The notes below the pieces were generated by a model. The model was not told where the DNA came from. It saw only the letters and a program-made list of their open reading frames with translations, and searched no databases. The translations under genes were made by a program, and so were the position numbers. Of a stretch of 64,000 nucleotides of DNA, positions 9,984 to 20,232 are shown piece after piece. Source of the DNA: G963665085 sp963665085 (GTDB lineage: Bacteria > Bacteroidota > Bacteroidia > Bacteroidales > JAAAOM01). The stretch spans positions 248,001 through 312,000 of the forward strand of contig CAXXXS010000001.1 in the NCBI GenBank assembly GCA_963665085.2. Reading direction: 5' to 3'. The stretch's first letter is position 1. Each line of letters opens with the position of its first letter.

Positions 9984-11381
9984 TTAAGGAAGAACCGTAA
10001 TTTTTTTATAAGAACATATTTTTTGAATTTCTTCTGGGGCATCTTTACCATTTGTTACTCCAAGTTTTACCACATATTGCCCCGGAGTTTTAAAAGCGTG
10101 AATAACATTCTCTCCAACAGCTTGATATAAATCTCCAAAATCCCAGACGTATTGGTTTATTTCAAATTCTTTCACAAAAGACTTTTCTCCGCTAAAGTTC
10201 ACTTCAGCATTAACCAAAACTGTATCCGGACATGTTATATACGCTTGTTCAATATCCTCAATAAGGAATGGATATGTAGCTTCATTAAAGTATGTCTCAC
10301 CGGTTAATGCATCAATAACATTTAACTTTATTTCATAGTTTCCGGGACCATCAAAACAATGTTCTGCCTCCAGGCCAACTATTTTTGTGCCATCTCCAAG
10401 ATCCCATTGATATCTTAATGTTGCTGTATCTAATGTCCCGGCGCCTTCATCAAAGAATGTAAAACAGTACCTGTTCTCTTCTATCTCTTTACAGTCATCA
10501 AATTCTGGTAGCGTTGATTCAAAATAATAAATATCCAGAGAACGTTCTCTATCGGATGTATAGTAGCCCGTTTTTAATTCGTCATCAATAATTATTGAAT
10601 AGTCATCTCTTTTTGAGTTTATAGGTTCTCCCAAGTTTACAGGCTTTTGCCATTCTCCATTAATATTTTCGCTAAAATAGATGTCTTTTCTTCCAATTCC
10701 CCCATCAATCCCATCGGTAGAAAAAAATAACCTCCCAGAGGGATGAATAAATGGATAAACTTCATTTCTCTTAGTATTGATAACAGGGCCTAGGTTAACA
10801 GGCTCTTCCCAGGTACTTCGAGTGCGAGTACAGACATAAATATCCAAGCCTCCACTTCCTCCCGGCATATCAGAACAAAAGAAGAGTTCTTTTCCATCTT
10901 TGCTTATGCTTGGATAACATACATTATATTCCTCGCTATTAAATTTAAAGGGTCTTATATTTGTTATTCCGTTCCTATTTAATGATGCAAAGAATATCCC
11001 AAATAAATTGTCTTCATGAGAACTGTTGGAGATGTTTTTTGTAAAATAAATCTCCTTGCCATCAGCAGAAATTGTTACGGCTGCCTCATTGTATCTCGAA
11101 GTAATTTCTTCATTAAAAAGTTGCGGCTCTGCCCATGAGCCATTTTCTAATTTTTTTGCCACATATATGTCGAATAATGGTTGTCCTTGTGGTGTTAAAT
11201 CTGTAAAAAATACTTTGTTTTTGGGATTCTTACAGAATATTAGATCCCCCTCGTAAAGAAATGGGTTAATCTCAGAATATTCTCTGGTATTAAATGATAA
11301 ATTTTCAACTTTAATCCATGATTGAGAATTTGTATAAAAACAAATTATGAGCAGAAATCCTATGTTAGCTATCTTCTTCAT
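9984..11381 (-). CDS. PD40 (TolB-like) propeller and PKD domain secreted protein
   Basis: 465 residues with an N-terminal signal peptide (cleavage near TNSQS). The first 290 residues contain WD40-like/PD40 repeats: AAVTISADGKEIYFTKN, YPSISKDGKELFFCSD, YPFIHPSGRLFFSTDG and YSIIIDDELKTGYYTSD. Two PKD domains follow (about 320-375 with YQWDLGDGT, and about 400-455 with YVWDFGD). No OmpA-like domain is present, so it is not a full PorE-type protein. It sits 1 bp after the PorP/SprF-like gene and so is the third gene of an adhesin-PorP-PD40 operon. A cell-surface or outer-membrane accessory role in cargo handling is inferred from this position. Confidence 0.87.
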   Translation of the reverse strand: MKKIANIGFLLIICFYTNSQSWIKVENLSFNTREYSEINPFLYEGDLIFCKNPKNKVFFTDLTPQGQPLFDIYVAKKLENGSWAEPQLFNEEITSRYNEAAVTISADGKEIYFTKNISNSSHEDNLFGIFFASLNRNGITNIRPFKFNSEEYNVCYPSISKDGKELFFCSDMPGGSGGLDIYVCTRTRSTWEEPVNLGPVINTKRNEVYPFIHPSGRLFFSTDGIDGGIGRKDIYFSENINGEWQKPVNLGEPINSKRDDYSIIIDDELKTGYYTSDRERSLDIYYFESTLPEFDDCKEIEENRYCFTFFDEGAGTLDTATLRYQWDLGDGTKIVGLEAEHCFDGPGNYEIKLNVIDALTGETYFNEATYPFLIEDIEQAYITCPDTVLVNAEVNFSGEKSFVKEFEINQYVWDFGDLYQAVGENVIHAFKTPGQYVVKLGVTNGKDAPEEIQKICSYKKITVLP

Positions 11382-11382
11382 T

Positions 11383-12330
11383 TTAAAAATCTAACGGACT
11401 TGTCGCCTTTATAATATATTTAAATTCATACCTCAACATTATTTCATGTGTAGTTTTATAACCGACATAATTACCAAAAACAGCATCATCATATGTGTAG
11501 CCAATTCTTAATTGTTCATTTACTTTAAATTGAGCACTGAACTGCATGGTATTCCCTGAGCTATATCCTGTTCCCAGAGAGACTCTATCTTCAAGAAACT
11601 CAACATTAAAATTTACTATATAATATATTTTTGATTGTTGTTTGTATAACAATAACAAAGAAGGGATTACCTTTATATCATCTACGAGACTAAATTTATA
11701 GCCTGAATTTATAAAATAATTATACCGTTTGAAATCATGTGTTACAGAAGGTTTAGGCTCCTCATTACTTTCCTCGATTGAAAGTAAAAGTGGAATTGAA
11801 CCACCTAGAAAGAAATCCTGGTTATAATAGAAAAATCCAAAACCAAAGTTTGGCAACAATACTTTCTCTTTTGCAGGAAGATTTGAAGTTAGAGGATCTG
11901 TAGTATTTCTAACAGAATTTTCTAAACTGCCATAATCCTCTGTATAATATGTAAATCCCCCTTTCAAACCTAATGCTAATTTACCCCCACGAACGTTAAA
12001 TCGATAGGCATAATTAAAGAAATAATCAGAATTATTTGTAATCGCATAACTTTGACGCAAAAACAAAAATCCCAGACCTAATTTATAATTTTTTAATGGA
12101 GTATGAACACTTAAAGTCTGATAATTTTCTCCGCCTTCAAACTCTCTCAACTTTTGCTTATAAAACATTGAAACGCTCATCAAGTCTCGGCTACCAGCAA
12201 ATGCAGGGTTCATTACCATTCCATCAAATCTGTATTGATTAAAATATGGAAAATAATCACTCTGTGCTTTTAACGGGATTAAAGGCAACAGGATAATGAT
12301 CACAAAAAATATTTTTGCTTTAGTTCCCAT
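11383..12330 (-). CDS. PorP/SprF family type IX secretion outer-membrane protein
   Basis: 315 residues with a signal peptide and the family signature FDGMVMNPAFAGSRDLMSVSMFYKQKL near residues 35-60, followed by alternating beta strands (YFFNYAYRFNVRGGKLALGLKGG, FNFGFGFFYYNQDFFLGGS) ending in RYEFKYI. PorP/SprF proteins are 14-strand-like barrels needed for surface display of partner cargo with type B C-terminal domains. That matches the gene just upstream, which carries such a domain. The start codon overlaps the end of the cargo gene by 11 bp, implying translational coupling and a dedicated cargo-partner pair. Confidence 0.94.
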   Translation of the reverse strand: MGTKAKIFFVIIILLPLIPLKAQSDYFPYFNQYRFDGMVMNPAFAGSRDLMSVSMFYKQKLREFEGGENYQTLSVHTPLKNYKLGLGFLFLRQSYAITNNSDYFFNYAYRFNVRGGKLALGLKGGFTYYTEDYGSLENSVRNTTDPLTSNLPAKEKVLLPNFGFGFFYYNQDFFLGGSIPLLLSIEESNEEPKPSVTHDFKRYNYFINSGYKFSLVDDIKVIPSLLLLYKQQSKIYYIVNFNVEFLEDRVSLGTGYSSGNTMQFSAQFKVNEQLRIGYTYDDAVFGNYVGYKTTHEIMLRYEFKYIIKATSPLDF

Positions 12331-15300
12331 TTCCTCCTTTCCTTTTAATTATAATGAATCCTTTACGAACGGAGCTCTTCCCAGGCTCAAGGATGTAATA
12401 ATATGTCCCTTCAGGTACAACATTTCCCTTTTCATCTTTCCCATCCCAAAAAAGTAAATCATTATCGCTTTGCTCATATGTTTGGGATGAATAATAAACC
12501 CTATTCCCCCATGGATTTATTATTGTAAGCTTACAAATCCCTTCCTCTTCAAGACCTTCAATGTAGAAATAATCATTAATCCCATCTCCATTCGGGGTAA
12601 ATACATTGGGAATTGAAATATCAGTAACGACTAATTCCAAAGTATCAGTAACGAAACATACACCATTATCAATCCGATATACTAATTGATATACAATATC
12701 AGGCTGGTCGAGCCCTTCAAGATTTGCAAAAGTTGAACCACTGCTTTCTATATCAAATAAACCATCTACAGCTATCCAAGTTACACTATCGTATTCTGGA
12801 ACAGACGTAACTAATTCGTAGTGAGGTTTATTATAAACTACCGTATCAACAAAATTTGTTGTTAGTTGTGGCATCTTAAAAAATACTATTCTAGCGGTAT
12901 CTGCATTTAAACAAAAATTATTTTGTTCGCTCCAGATAACTGTCATTACGGTATCATGCTTAGTAGAAAATACTTCAGAAGTATAATTTACAGAGTCAGT
13001 AAAAGATAAATTCTCTCCCCTCCAATAAGCATCAAATTTCGGGTTCTTTGCAGATACTGTTGTTGATTCTCCACAAACATCAACCGCATCTATTATCTTA
13101 GGGGATGGGACTTCATATGACTTTACCACGACAAAACCCGATAAACTATCCTCAGTAGCCTTGCAACCATTAGCATCAATTAACGAATCGATAACAATTG
13201 TATCATGAAAAAACACGTCTGAACCAAAATAACTTTTTAACAAATCCCCTTCTGCACCTACAACCCCTAAAAAACTTGTCCTGTCAGAAAAATGAACATC
13301 CCAGGGAGATGCCCCTCTGAAGGAATATTGAAACGGAATTTTATCTCCATCACAAACTACTGTATCATTAATTGTTAAAGCACCATTGGGCAAAGGATGT
13401 ATTTTAAGCAAAAGATTTTTACTTGTGTCTTTACATTGCTTATATTCTCCAGAAAACACAATTCTTCGATAGTAGATACTATCCTGCAACACGGGAGTTA
13501 AATAGTTTATTTCCAGATTATCATCGGGTTCTGCCCATACCTGACCATCAATTGATTTTTCCCACTGGTAAACATAGCTATTATCACCTCCTAGTGGGTT
13601 TTCAGCAACAAGTAATTTTGGAATTTCAAAACATGTATAAGCCAATGTGCCTTCTTCTAAAAGATTAGACGAAATTGATGGTAGTACAGTAATTATAATG
13701 GTATCACTTATACTTGGGCATTCATCAGATACTACATACCTGTAATACATCGTGGTATCAATCAACTCAGGAGCCTGGTAGTAATAATTGTTATTGGAAC
13801 CTGTTGCTTCTTCCCAATCTCCATCTTGTTTCTGTTTCCATTGGTATGAATATACCCCATTCCCTCCTGTTGGAATATTTTCAGCAAAAAGATCTGGATA
13901 AAATCCTTCACAAATAATTGTATCCGGCGAAACAAGTTTATTAATAATCTCAGGGACAACTTTAATCGTTACATAATCTGATGTATCCCAACAAGCACTT
14001 GAATTTACAATTCTTCGAATTAATGTTGTATCATAAAGTTCGCCCGGAAAGAAAGTTGCTGAATGTTGGCTCAATTCTAAGTCCCAATTAGATGTATCTG
14101 ATCCTATTTCCCAATAAAAATTATAATCAACAAAGTTACCTCCTCCTGCATCACCATTATTTGTAATCTCTAAGGCTTCTTCTCCATAGCATATTTTATC
14201 ATCGCCAAAAACAATGTTATTGGAAATAGGGACTAATACTTCAACCTTAACTGTATTACTTGTATCGATACACTCTCCAGATGTAGTAATGCGCCTAAAA
14301 AAAGATGTATCATTTAAAACCCCGGGAAGTAAATATGAGATTGTTGTATCATTTCCGAAATTGCTCCAATCTCCAGTCTCTCCTTTTATCTGCCAGGTAT
14401 GATAATAATCTATCATGTTACCTCCTGTAAGATTTGGAACTCCAACAAGAGTATCAGCATCGATTCCCTGGCAACTTTGTATATCTTCTAAAATCCCATA
14501 ATTTTCGAGGCCAGGTTGAACTGTAATGGTAATTGTATCACTATAATCCTGGCAAACGACAACAGATTGAATATATCTCCTGTAATAAGTTGTATTAACA
14601 AGCTGGCCTGGAATCATAGAGATCAATGTAGTATCTTCTTCAATAACCTCCCAATCTGTAAGATTTAAACTTTTCTCCCAGCGAAAAGAAAAATTATCAT
14701 CACCTCCCCGTGGACTATTGGCTGCTATTGTTGCACCAAAATCCAATTCACATATAGTTTGATCGTTTGTTTGCGCAAGATTATCTTCAATTATTGGCCA
14801 AACATCAATACGAACTGATAAACTGGTATCTGTAATAGAATTATAAGTTACTAATCGTCGAAAATATGTTGTATCGTATAAAACTGCCGGCTGAAAATTT
14901 ATTGAATCGGATAACTGAGCCTGAGTATATTCAAACCAGTTTATCGAATCGAGGCTATATTCCCATAAAAAATCAAAATCTCCATTTCCTCCTTTGGGTA
15001 TTGTTCCCCTAATGGTATCCGGGCGTTGGCCTCCACAGATCTCATCATACCCTATAATTTTATTAAAATAAAAACCATTCAGAGGAGCTCTAAGCTTACC
15101 TAAATCTGAGCCATCATCTCCTGCCCAGGCTATATTTGACAGACATTCTGTTGGTTGTCCTCCTTCTGTTCCACCAGAAGCTTGTAATAATATATTTGAT
15201 GGTATGCTTTCCCATGAATGCCATAGAATACCACCTCCACCTCCACCTCCAGGTCCTGGGCATATAGAAGAATTATTTATCTCTCCACCATCCCCTCCTG

Positions 15301-16456
15301 AAACATTTACTATTAAACCTCCTGAGATGTATTGAGCATCAATTAATACAGAACCTCCGGCTCCTGCACCTCCAGCTCCTGCACCTGCTACATCATCTAC
15401 AGTTTCTCCCTTAGCGGAAATAGTAGCTGAGTTACTTTCTAAGCTATCACAAATAATAATAATTATTCCTCCGCCATTGCCTCCTCCAGTTGCCCAGGGT
15501 TTACCGATCAGTTCATTCTCTCCAATACCGGCACCACCACCACCACCAAAAAGAATTCTATTTGATGCATCCGAATTTTCCAGGTTATAAAAATCTGCTC
15601 CGGGACCTTTATTTACAACACCTCCATTATTCTCAAACCCAATGTTAAAACAATCGCTTACCTGTCCGCCTGACTGTCCGCCTTTCCCCCAGTTTGCACC
15701 TCCGGCACCTCCGGAATATTTACCAAAGCCACCACCACCACCATTGCCAATATACCCGGGACCTCTTGTCCAGCTTAAACGTTCTGTTACATGCCCTTCT
15801 CCTTTATTGGCTGCTTTACTATCATCGGTATCTAAATAAAACTTTTCCCCTTCTTCATTACAAATACGCAGAATATCATCGGTATCTACTTCTCCACCTT
15901 TAAAACCGGCCCCATCGGCAATGACATCGGCATTTAAAGTTAACTTCTGATAAACAATAATTGGAAAAACTCCACCTATCCCATTAACAGGATCCCAAGG
16001 TTGTACTTCAATATCACTATTTACTACAGCATTCCCAAAATAAAATGATGTTTTAACAAGTTGAATAGTCTCGCCGTCATCATATTCATACAACAGAGGC
16101 CTTGTTGTTGTAATCAATTTATTACCAAAATCTATATTGGCAATTATGAAGAATTCATAACGGCCCGTATTATTTGAATAGGCTACATATTCACTTGTTG
16201 GTTTTGAATCACTGAAAATAAACGAAGGGACATGGGTTGCCCCTTTAACCTGGTATAACATTACGATATCACCTTCCTCAACATCAAAATTATCGAAATT
16301 AGCTACCTGAATTACCTCATTGCTGGGATATATAGAATCTACCTTTGCGTATATATTTGAGGAATATGTAACTTCTTCCTGAGCCTGAAGGCTTGAAAAG
16401 AGAGTGACAGTATAAACGCAAAACAAAAAAAATAATTTATGAAATTTAGGAGCCAA
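12320..16456 (-). CDS. Large T9SS cargo / SprB-like adhesin with six internal repeats and a type B sorting domain
   Basis: 1378 residues with a signal peptide (cleavage near LQAQ). The first 190 residues are a receptor-like module. A Gly-rich region (about 195-440) has many GGGGAG and GGGGGG runs. Six imperfect repeats of about 90 residues follow (about 469-1018), each with an I-C start, GG(D/N), W..S.D...W, a P..L.DTTYYRR segment and a DTS...I.V.P end. The C-terminal 90 residues are a gliding-motility (CHU_C) type B domain, with IPNVFTPNGDGINDYFYIEG and a WDGKDEKGNVVPEGTYYYI segment. It should be exported by T9SS and held at the cell surface as an adhesin or matrix protein. The exact ligand is unknown. 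It leads the operon with the overlapping PorP/SprF gene. Confidence 0.93.
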   Translation of the reverse strand: MAPKFHKLFFLFCVYTVTLFSSLQAQEEVTYSSNIYAKVDSIYPSNEVIQVANFDNFDVEEGDIVMLYQVKGATHVPSFIFSDSKPTSEYVAYSNNTGRYEFFIIANIDFGNKLITTTRPLLYEYDDGETIQLVKTSFYFGNAVVNSDIEVQPWDPVNGIGGVFPIIVYQKLTLNADVIADGAGFKGGEVDTDDILRICNEEGEKFYLDTDDSKAANKGEGHVTERLSWTRGPGYIGNGGGGGFGKYSGGAGGANWGKGGQSGGQVSDCFNIGFENNGGVVNKGPGADFYNLENSDASNRILFGGGGGAGIGENELIGKPWATGGGNGGGIIIIICDSLESNSATISAKGETVDDVAGAGAGGAGAGGSVLIDAQYISGGLIVNVSGGDGGEINNSSICPGPGGGGGGGILWHSWESIPSNILLQASGGTEGGQPTECLSNIAWAGDDGSDLGKLRAPLNGFYFNKIIGYDEICGGQRPDTIRGTIPKGGNGDFDFLWEYSLDSINWFEYTQAQLSDSINFQPAVLYDTTYFRRLVTYNSITDTSLSVRIDVWPIIEDNLAQTNDQTICELDFGATIAANSPRGGDDNFSFRWEKSLNLTDWEVIEEDTTLISMIPGQLVNTTYYRRYIQSVVVCQDYSDTITITVQPGLENYGILEDIQSCQGIDADTLVGVPNLTGGNMIDYYHTWQIKGETGDWSNFGNDTTISYLLPGVLNDTSFFRRITTSGECIDTSNTVKVEVLVPISNNIVFGDDKICYGEEALEITNNGDAGGGNFVDYNFYWEIGSDTSNWDLELSQHSATFFPGELYDTTLIRRIVNSSACWDTSDYVTIKVVPEIINKLVSPDTIICEGFYPDLFAENIPTGGNGVYSYQWKQKQDGDWEEATGSNNNYYYQAPELIDTTMYYRYVVSDECPSISDTIIITVLPSISSNLLEEGTLAYTCFEIPKLLVAENPLGGDNSYVYQWEKSIDGQVWAEPDDNLEINYLTPVLQDSIYYRRIVFSGEYKQCKDTSKNLLLKIHPLPNGALTINDTVVCDGDKIPFQYSFRGASPWDVHFSDRTSFLGVVGAEGDLLKSYFGSDVFFHDTIVIDSLIDANGCKATEDSLSGFVVVKSYEVPSPKIIDAVDVCGESTTVSAKNPKFDAYWRGENLSFTDSVNYTSEVFSTKHDTVMTVIWSEQNNFCLNADTARIVFFKMPQLTTNFVDTVVYNKPHYELVTSVPEYDSVTWIAVDGLFDIESSGSTFANLEGLDQPDIVYQLVYRIDNGVCFVTDTLELVVTDISIPNVFTPNGDGINDYFYIEGLEEEGICKLTIINPWGNRVYYSSQTYEQSDNDLLFWDGKDEKGNVVPEGTYYYILEPGKSSVRKGFIIIKRKGGNGN

Positions 16457-16509
16457 TTTTAATATTTGATGTTTTTATCTTAAAAATAAATAATTTTTAT
16501 TAATAAACA

Positions 16510-19500
16510 TCATGTTACGATAGGTAATTCAATTATAAATATTGTTCCAACATTCACTTCTGTTTCATAACGGATAGCTCCATGTGCATTTTCGATGATG
16601 CGTTTTGTAATTGCCAGGCCTAGTCCCATACCACTAGTCTTTGTTGTAAAGTTTGGAACAAACATTTTTTCCTGTATCTCATTAGGTATACCAGAACCAT
16701 TATCTTTTATTCTAATTACTGCATTATTTAGGTCCTTATCTATCTCCAAAACAATTTTTCCAAACCTATCAGAAGGAATAGACTGAATTGAGTTTTTAAC
16801 CAAATTTAAAATAGCCCTCGAAAACTGTTCTTTATCAATATATACCCACAACTCCGTGTCTGTTTTTGTAGACAACTCAATATTTACATCGCCTTGTTGT
16901 TTAAACAATTCTCTTGTATTACGCAGTATATCATAAATTTTAACCTTTTTAAATTCAGCAACAGGCATCTTAGCAAAATTTGAAAAAGCAGTTGCAATAT
17001 ATGAGAGGTTATCTATCTGATTGATCATTGTTTTAGAAAACTTATTAAGATATTCTTCAAGGGTATCATTCTCATTTTTTTCTTTCCAGCTCCTAATTAG
17101 ATGTTGAACACTGAGCTTCATTGGGGTTAAAGGGTTTTTTATTTCATGGGCTACTTGTTTTGCCATTTCCCTCCATGCAAATTCACGTTCCGATTTTGCC
17201 AGTAATTCAACATTTTTAGCAAGTTCTTTAACCATTCGGTTATATTCTTTCACCAAACTACCAATCTCATCTTTACTTTGATAATCAATCTCTTCATAAG
17301 TAGTTCCCAGTTTTATTGAGCCAAATTTATATTGGATAAGCCTCAATGGTTTTGTAAGCTGATCGGAAATTATAACAGTTACTGCTACTGTTAATAATAT
17401 TAATAACGCATAGATATTTATTACGGCAACAATAAGATTAGAAACTTCTCCTTTAAGAATTTCTTGCCTGGTAAAATATGGTAGGTTCAAATACGCCAGT
17501 GTTTCATTATCAATATTAATAAAAGGTACATACGCCGATATAAAATCAAGATTTCCTATTGTTTCATTATGTACAAATTCGGCCCTTTGATTAACAGTAA
17601 GTTCCCGGAAAGCATTCATATCCATTCGCTCTGCCAGTAATTTATTTTCATATATTTCGGGCCTTGATGTTGCTATCATTGCCCCATCTGTACTATATAA
17701 ATTTATATCTGTATAAAATACATCCGAAAATTTTATTAATAATTGATTGAGGTTATCATACTGTGAATCCTGCCAACTCGAAGAGAGGTTCTTTTCATTT
17801 TCCAGCATATGAACCAATTCAATATAAACTGACTGTATTTTCTCACTGAGCAACTCATAGTGTTTATCCTGATATTGTTTGATGCTAAAAAAGATAGTCC
17901 CGCTACCAATAAGGATAAAAGTAAACAGCAGAATAGAAATTGTTGCTATCTGTATCTTATTCTTAAAATTCGATGCAAATCTGGACCTGATCTGACCAAT
18001 ATTTACCAATAGGTATATTAAACCAATAAGTATATAGAAAAATGAAGTAACATATGAAAAACTAATCAATAAATTGAAAAGTGTTGTTGATTTTTTGCTA
18101 ATAATAATTTTGTTCTCTCTGTCGACATTATAAATAAGATGATCATATTCATCGAACGACGAGTATGTTATCTCATTAGTAAATTTACCGTATGTATTGG
18201 ATCCGAGACTATAAGGAAAATCGCCATAATGTGTTATAAGTGTATCATTAAAATATTTTGCATAAGAATAATCTTTATAACCTGTCTTTCTTGATACTTT
18301 TTCATCCAATAATAATTCAGGATATCCGAGCTGTTCAGAAACTCTTCGTGAATAAAGCTCAATAAAGAGTGTAACTTCTCTGTTGGCAATTGTATCAACG
18401 TAAGGTATCTGCCCAAAATAACTAACCCTGCCATTTCTGTTATCGAGATAATAAAAATTTGAACTCCCTATTATTGTCCCTGTCTCATTAACTATTTCAT
18501 CAAAAAAACCATAACAATAAACAGCATGTCCATTACCTGATTCGACAAAGATACTATCCATTGGGTCGCATGGCGAAACAATTAAATCATATTTACTCCA
18601 AAAACCAGAAAAGTAATTTTTCCTGACATAATTTAAAATATTCTCAATACTTTGATCTGTTATTTCCCGCTTCAATAATGTATTATGTATTGACATATCG
18701 GAAGTTAACACAGAGTCTAAATTCTGGAGTAACATCTCCGCAATCGGATCGTGTTCTGTTGATAAATTACTTGCCAGTACTTTTTTTGCTTTTTGTTCTT
18801 TTAGCTTTGTATTTACATCAATATAAAAAACGGTGAACAGAGAAACAAACAACACAAGTATTACACTCTCGGAAAATGTAGGTGCCATTCTCTTATTATA
18901 ACAAAAAAGGCCCACGGCAACAGATAAAAATATTAAGAATAATCCAGAAGTTAGAGTAAGAAATTTAGGATAAATAATTGTACAAAACGTAAAAGTTATT
19001 ATTAATGTAGCAATATTTATTCCCAAATCTTTTAATTCCAGGTAAGGACTAAAAACCAAGAAAAATTTAATAATTAATAAAGAAAGGCTTATATAATTTA
19101 GTGCTAATATTAAATAAGCAATAAAAGAATAGATACTTAATTCGAGGATTCTAAATGGCTCTAAATTAAGGCTTGAATTGAAAATAAGGTTAAAATATAT
19201 ATATTGAACCAATAAAAAGAAAAGGACCAACCCTACAATATAAAAGCTACTTACTATCTGCAAACGTCTTTTTTCCCCCTCAAAATATTTTTTATTAAAT
19301 GAAAAAAAAGTCCATATCAAAAAAGAAGAATATGTCAGAAATATTGAAAATATTAGCAAATCCCCGAGACTTGGAAAAAACAAAGAACAAGCAAAATATA
19401 CAGGATCAAATAAATTAAAGGAATAAAACACTTTGGGAAAATTATAAACCAAAGAAATGAGCCTTAACAGACAAAACAGGAATAACCCAACAAACAAAAT

Positions 19501-20208
19501 AATATTACGTTTCCTTCTATTCTTTTGAGAAATTAAAATAAAGATCAATAAAGAAAACAAAGAAGAAATAACGAGAGAATATATTAAAGCAACCGCTAAA
19601 TTCCTTGTAAACTTATGTTTAATTAACCCGGCAAAAGAAATAGAAAATATATATTCATTCTTACTATTAAAAACTTTATAATATTTTCTCTCCGGATGTG
19701 ATAATAAAATTGCTTTTGATGGAAGATTTAATGTATTATCAAATTTATTCTCTAAATATTTATTCTCATATGGATATTTCTTTTTTATGAGTATTAAACC
19801 AACCAAGCTTATATTATCCTTGCTAAATGTCTTAACATAGAAACTATTGTTTCCCAGAATCTGAAATGGCTTACTAAAATTATTACTCGAATATTTACTT
19901 TTTACATCGGCAATATTATCAGACCAAAATTGAAGCTCGTTATCAATAAAAGCAAGAATTGTAATACCTTCTTTTTCGAATAAATCTTCATCTAAATTTA
20001 TGGATTGAGCATTACCCATAAATTCATATTCTGACAGAAAATAATCAAAATACTTATCTATCTTAGTTTCTTTCTCTGCAATTCGCTTTTCAAGCCTTGC
20101 AATATCTCTCACCCCATAACGGGAAAAAGGTATTTTGTTTCCGGCGATGTAACCGGCAACGCAAAAAAACACAATTAATACAAGGGTTACAACTATATTC
20201 TTTTTCAT
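16510..20208 (-). CDS. Very large membrane sensor histidine kinase (NtrY-like core)
   Basis: 1232 residues. There is one N-terminal helix (6-23), an extracytoplasmic region (about 25-195), a cluster of about seven transmembrane helices (about 200-455), a second large extracytoplasmic part, further helices near 705-730 and 750-775, a third extracytoplasmic sensor region, and a last helix (about 925-947). Then come HAMP (948-995), HisKA with the phosphorylated His near residue 1021 in AKQVAHEIKNPLTPMKLSV, and HATPase_c with N box LNLVKNSIQS, DNGSGIP and GMGLGLAITKRI. The HEIKNPLTPMKLS box is typical of NtrY-type kinases. No response regulator is adjacent. It begins 24 bp after rlmH and is probably cotranscribed with it. 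The input signal is unknown. Confidence 0.93.
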   Translation of the reverse strand: MKKNIVVTLVLIVFFCVAGYIAGNKIPFSRYGVRDIARLEKRIAEKETKIDKYFDYFLSEYEFMGNAQSINLDEDLFEKEGITILAFIDNELQFWSDNIADVKSKYSSNNFSKPFQILGNNSFYVKTFSKDNISLVGLILIKKKYPYENKYLENKFDNTLNLPSKAILLSHPERKYYKVFNSKNEYIFSISFAGLIKHKFTRNLAVALIYSLVISSLFSLLIFILISQKNRRKRNIILFVGLFLFCLLRLISLVYNFPKVFYSFNLFDPVYFACSLFFPSLGDLLIFSIFLTYSSFLIWTFFSFNKKYFEGEKRRLQIVSSFYIVGLVLFFLLVQYIYFNLIFNSSLNLEPFRILELSIYSFIAYLILALNYISLSLLIIKFFLVFSPYLELKDLGINIATLIITFTFCTIIYPKFLTLTSGLFLIFLSVAVGLFCYNKRMAPTFSESVILVLFVSLFTVFYIDVNTKLKEQKAKKVLASNLSTEHDPIAEMLLQNLDSVLTSDMSIHNTLLKREITDQSIENILNYVRKNYFSGFWSKYDLIVSPCDPMDSIFVESGNGHAVYCYGFFDEIVNETGTIIGSSNFYYLDNRNGRVSYFGQIPYVDTIANREVTLFIELYSRRVSEQLGYPELLLDEKVSRKTGYKDYSYAKYFNDTLITHYGDFPYSLGSNTYGKFTNEITYSSFDEYDHLIYNVDRENKIIISKKSTTLFNLLISFSYVTSFFYILIGLIYLLVNIGQIRSRFASNFKNKIQIATISILLFTFILIGSGTIFFSIKQYQDKHYELLSEKIQSVYIELVHMLENEKNLSSSWQDSQYDNLNQLLIKFSDVFYTDINLYSTDGAMIATSRPEIYENKLLAERMDMNAFRELTVNQRAEFVHNETIGNLDFISAYVPFINIDNETLAYLNLPYFTRQEILKGEVSNLIVAVINIYALLILLTVAVTVIISDQLTKPLRLIQYKFGSIKLGTTYEEIDYQSKDEIGSLVKEYNRMVKELAKNVELLAKSEREFAWREMAKQVAHEIKNPLTPMKLSVQHLIRSWKEKNENDTLEEYLNKFSKTMINQIDNLSYIATAFSNFAKMPVAEFKKVKIYDILRNTRELFKQQGDVNIELSTKTDTELWVYIDKEQFSRAILNLVKNSIQSIPSDRFGKIVLEIDKDLNNAVIRIKDNGSGIPNEIQEKMFVPNFTTKTSGMGLGLAITKRIIENAHGAIRYETEVNVGTIFIIELPIVT

Positions 20209-20232
20209 TAATTATGAATGAAAAATTTTAAA

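Noticed and set aside
15200..15780. Repetitive CCTCC/CCACC-rich sequence suggesting a CRISPR or tandem array
   Set aside because: It is the coding sequence of poly-glycine stretches; there are no regular repeats and spacers.
15642..15903. Plus-strand Pro/His-rich open frames
   Set aside because: They are the antisense of the Gly-rich region of the T9SS cargo and result from its GGN codon runs.
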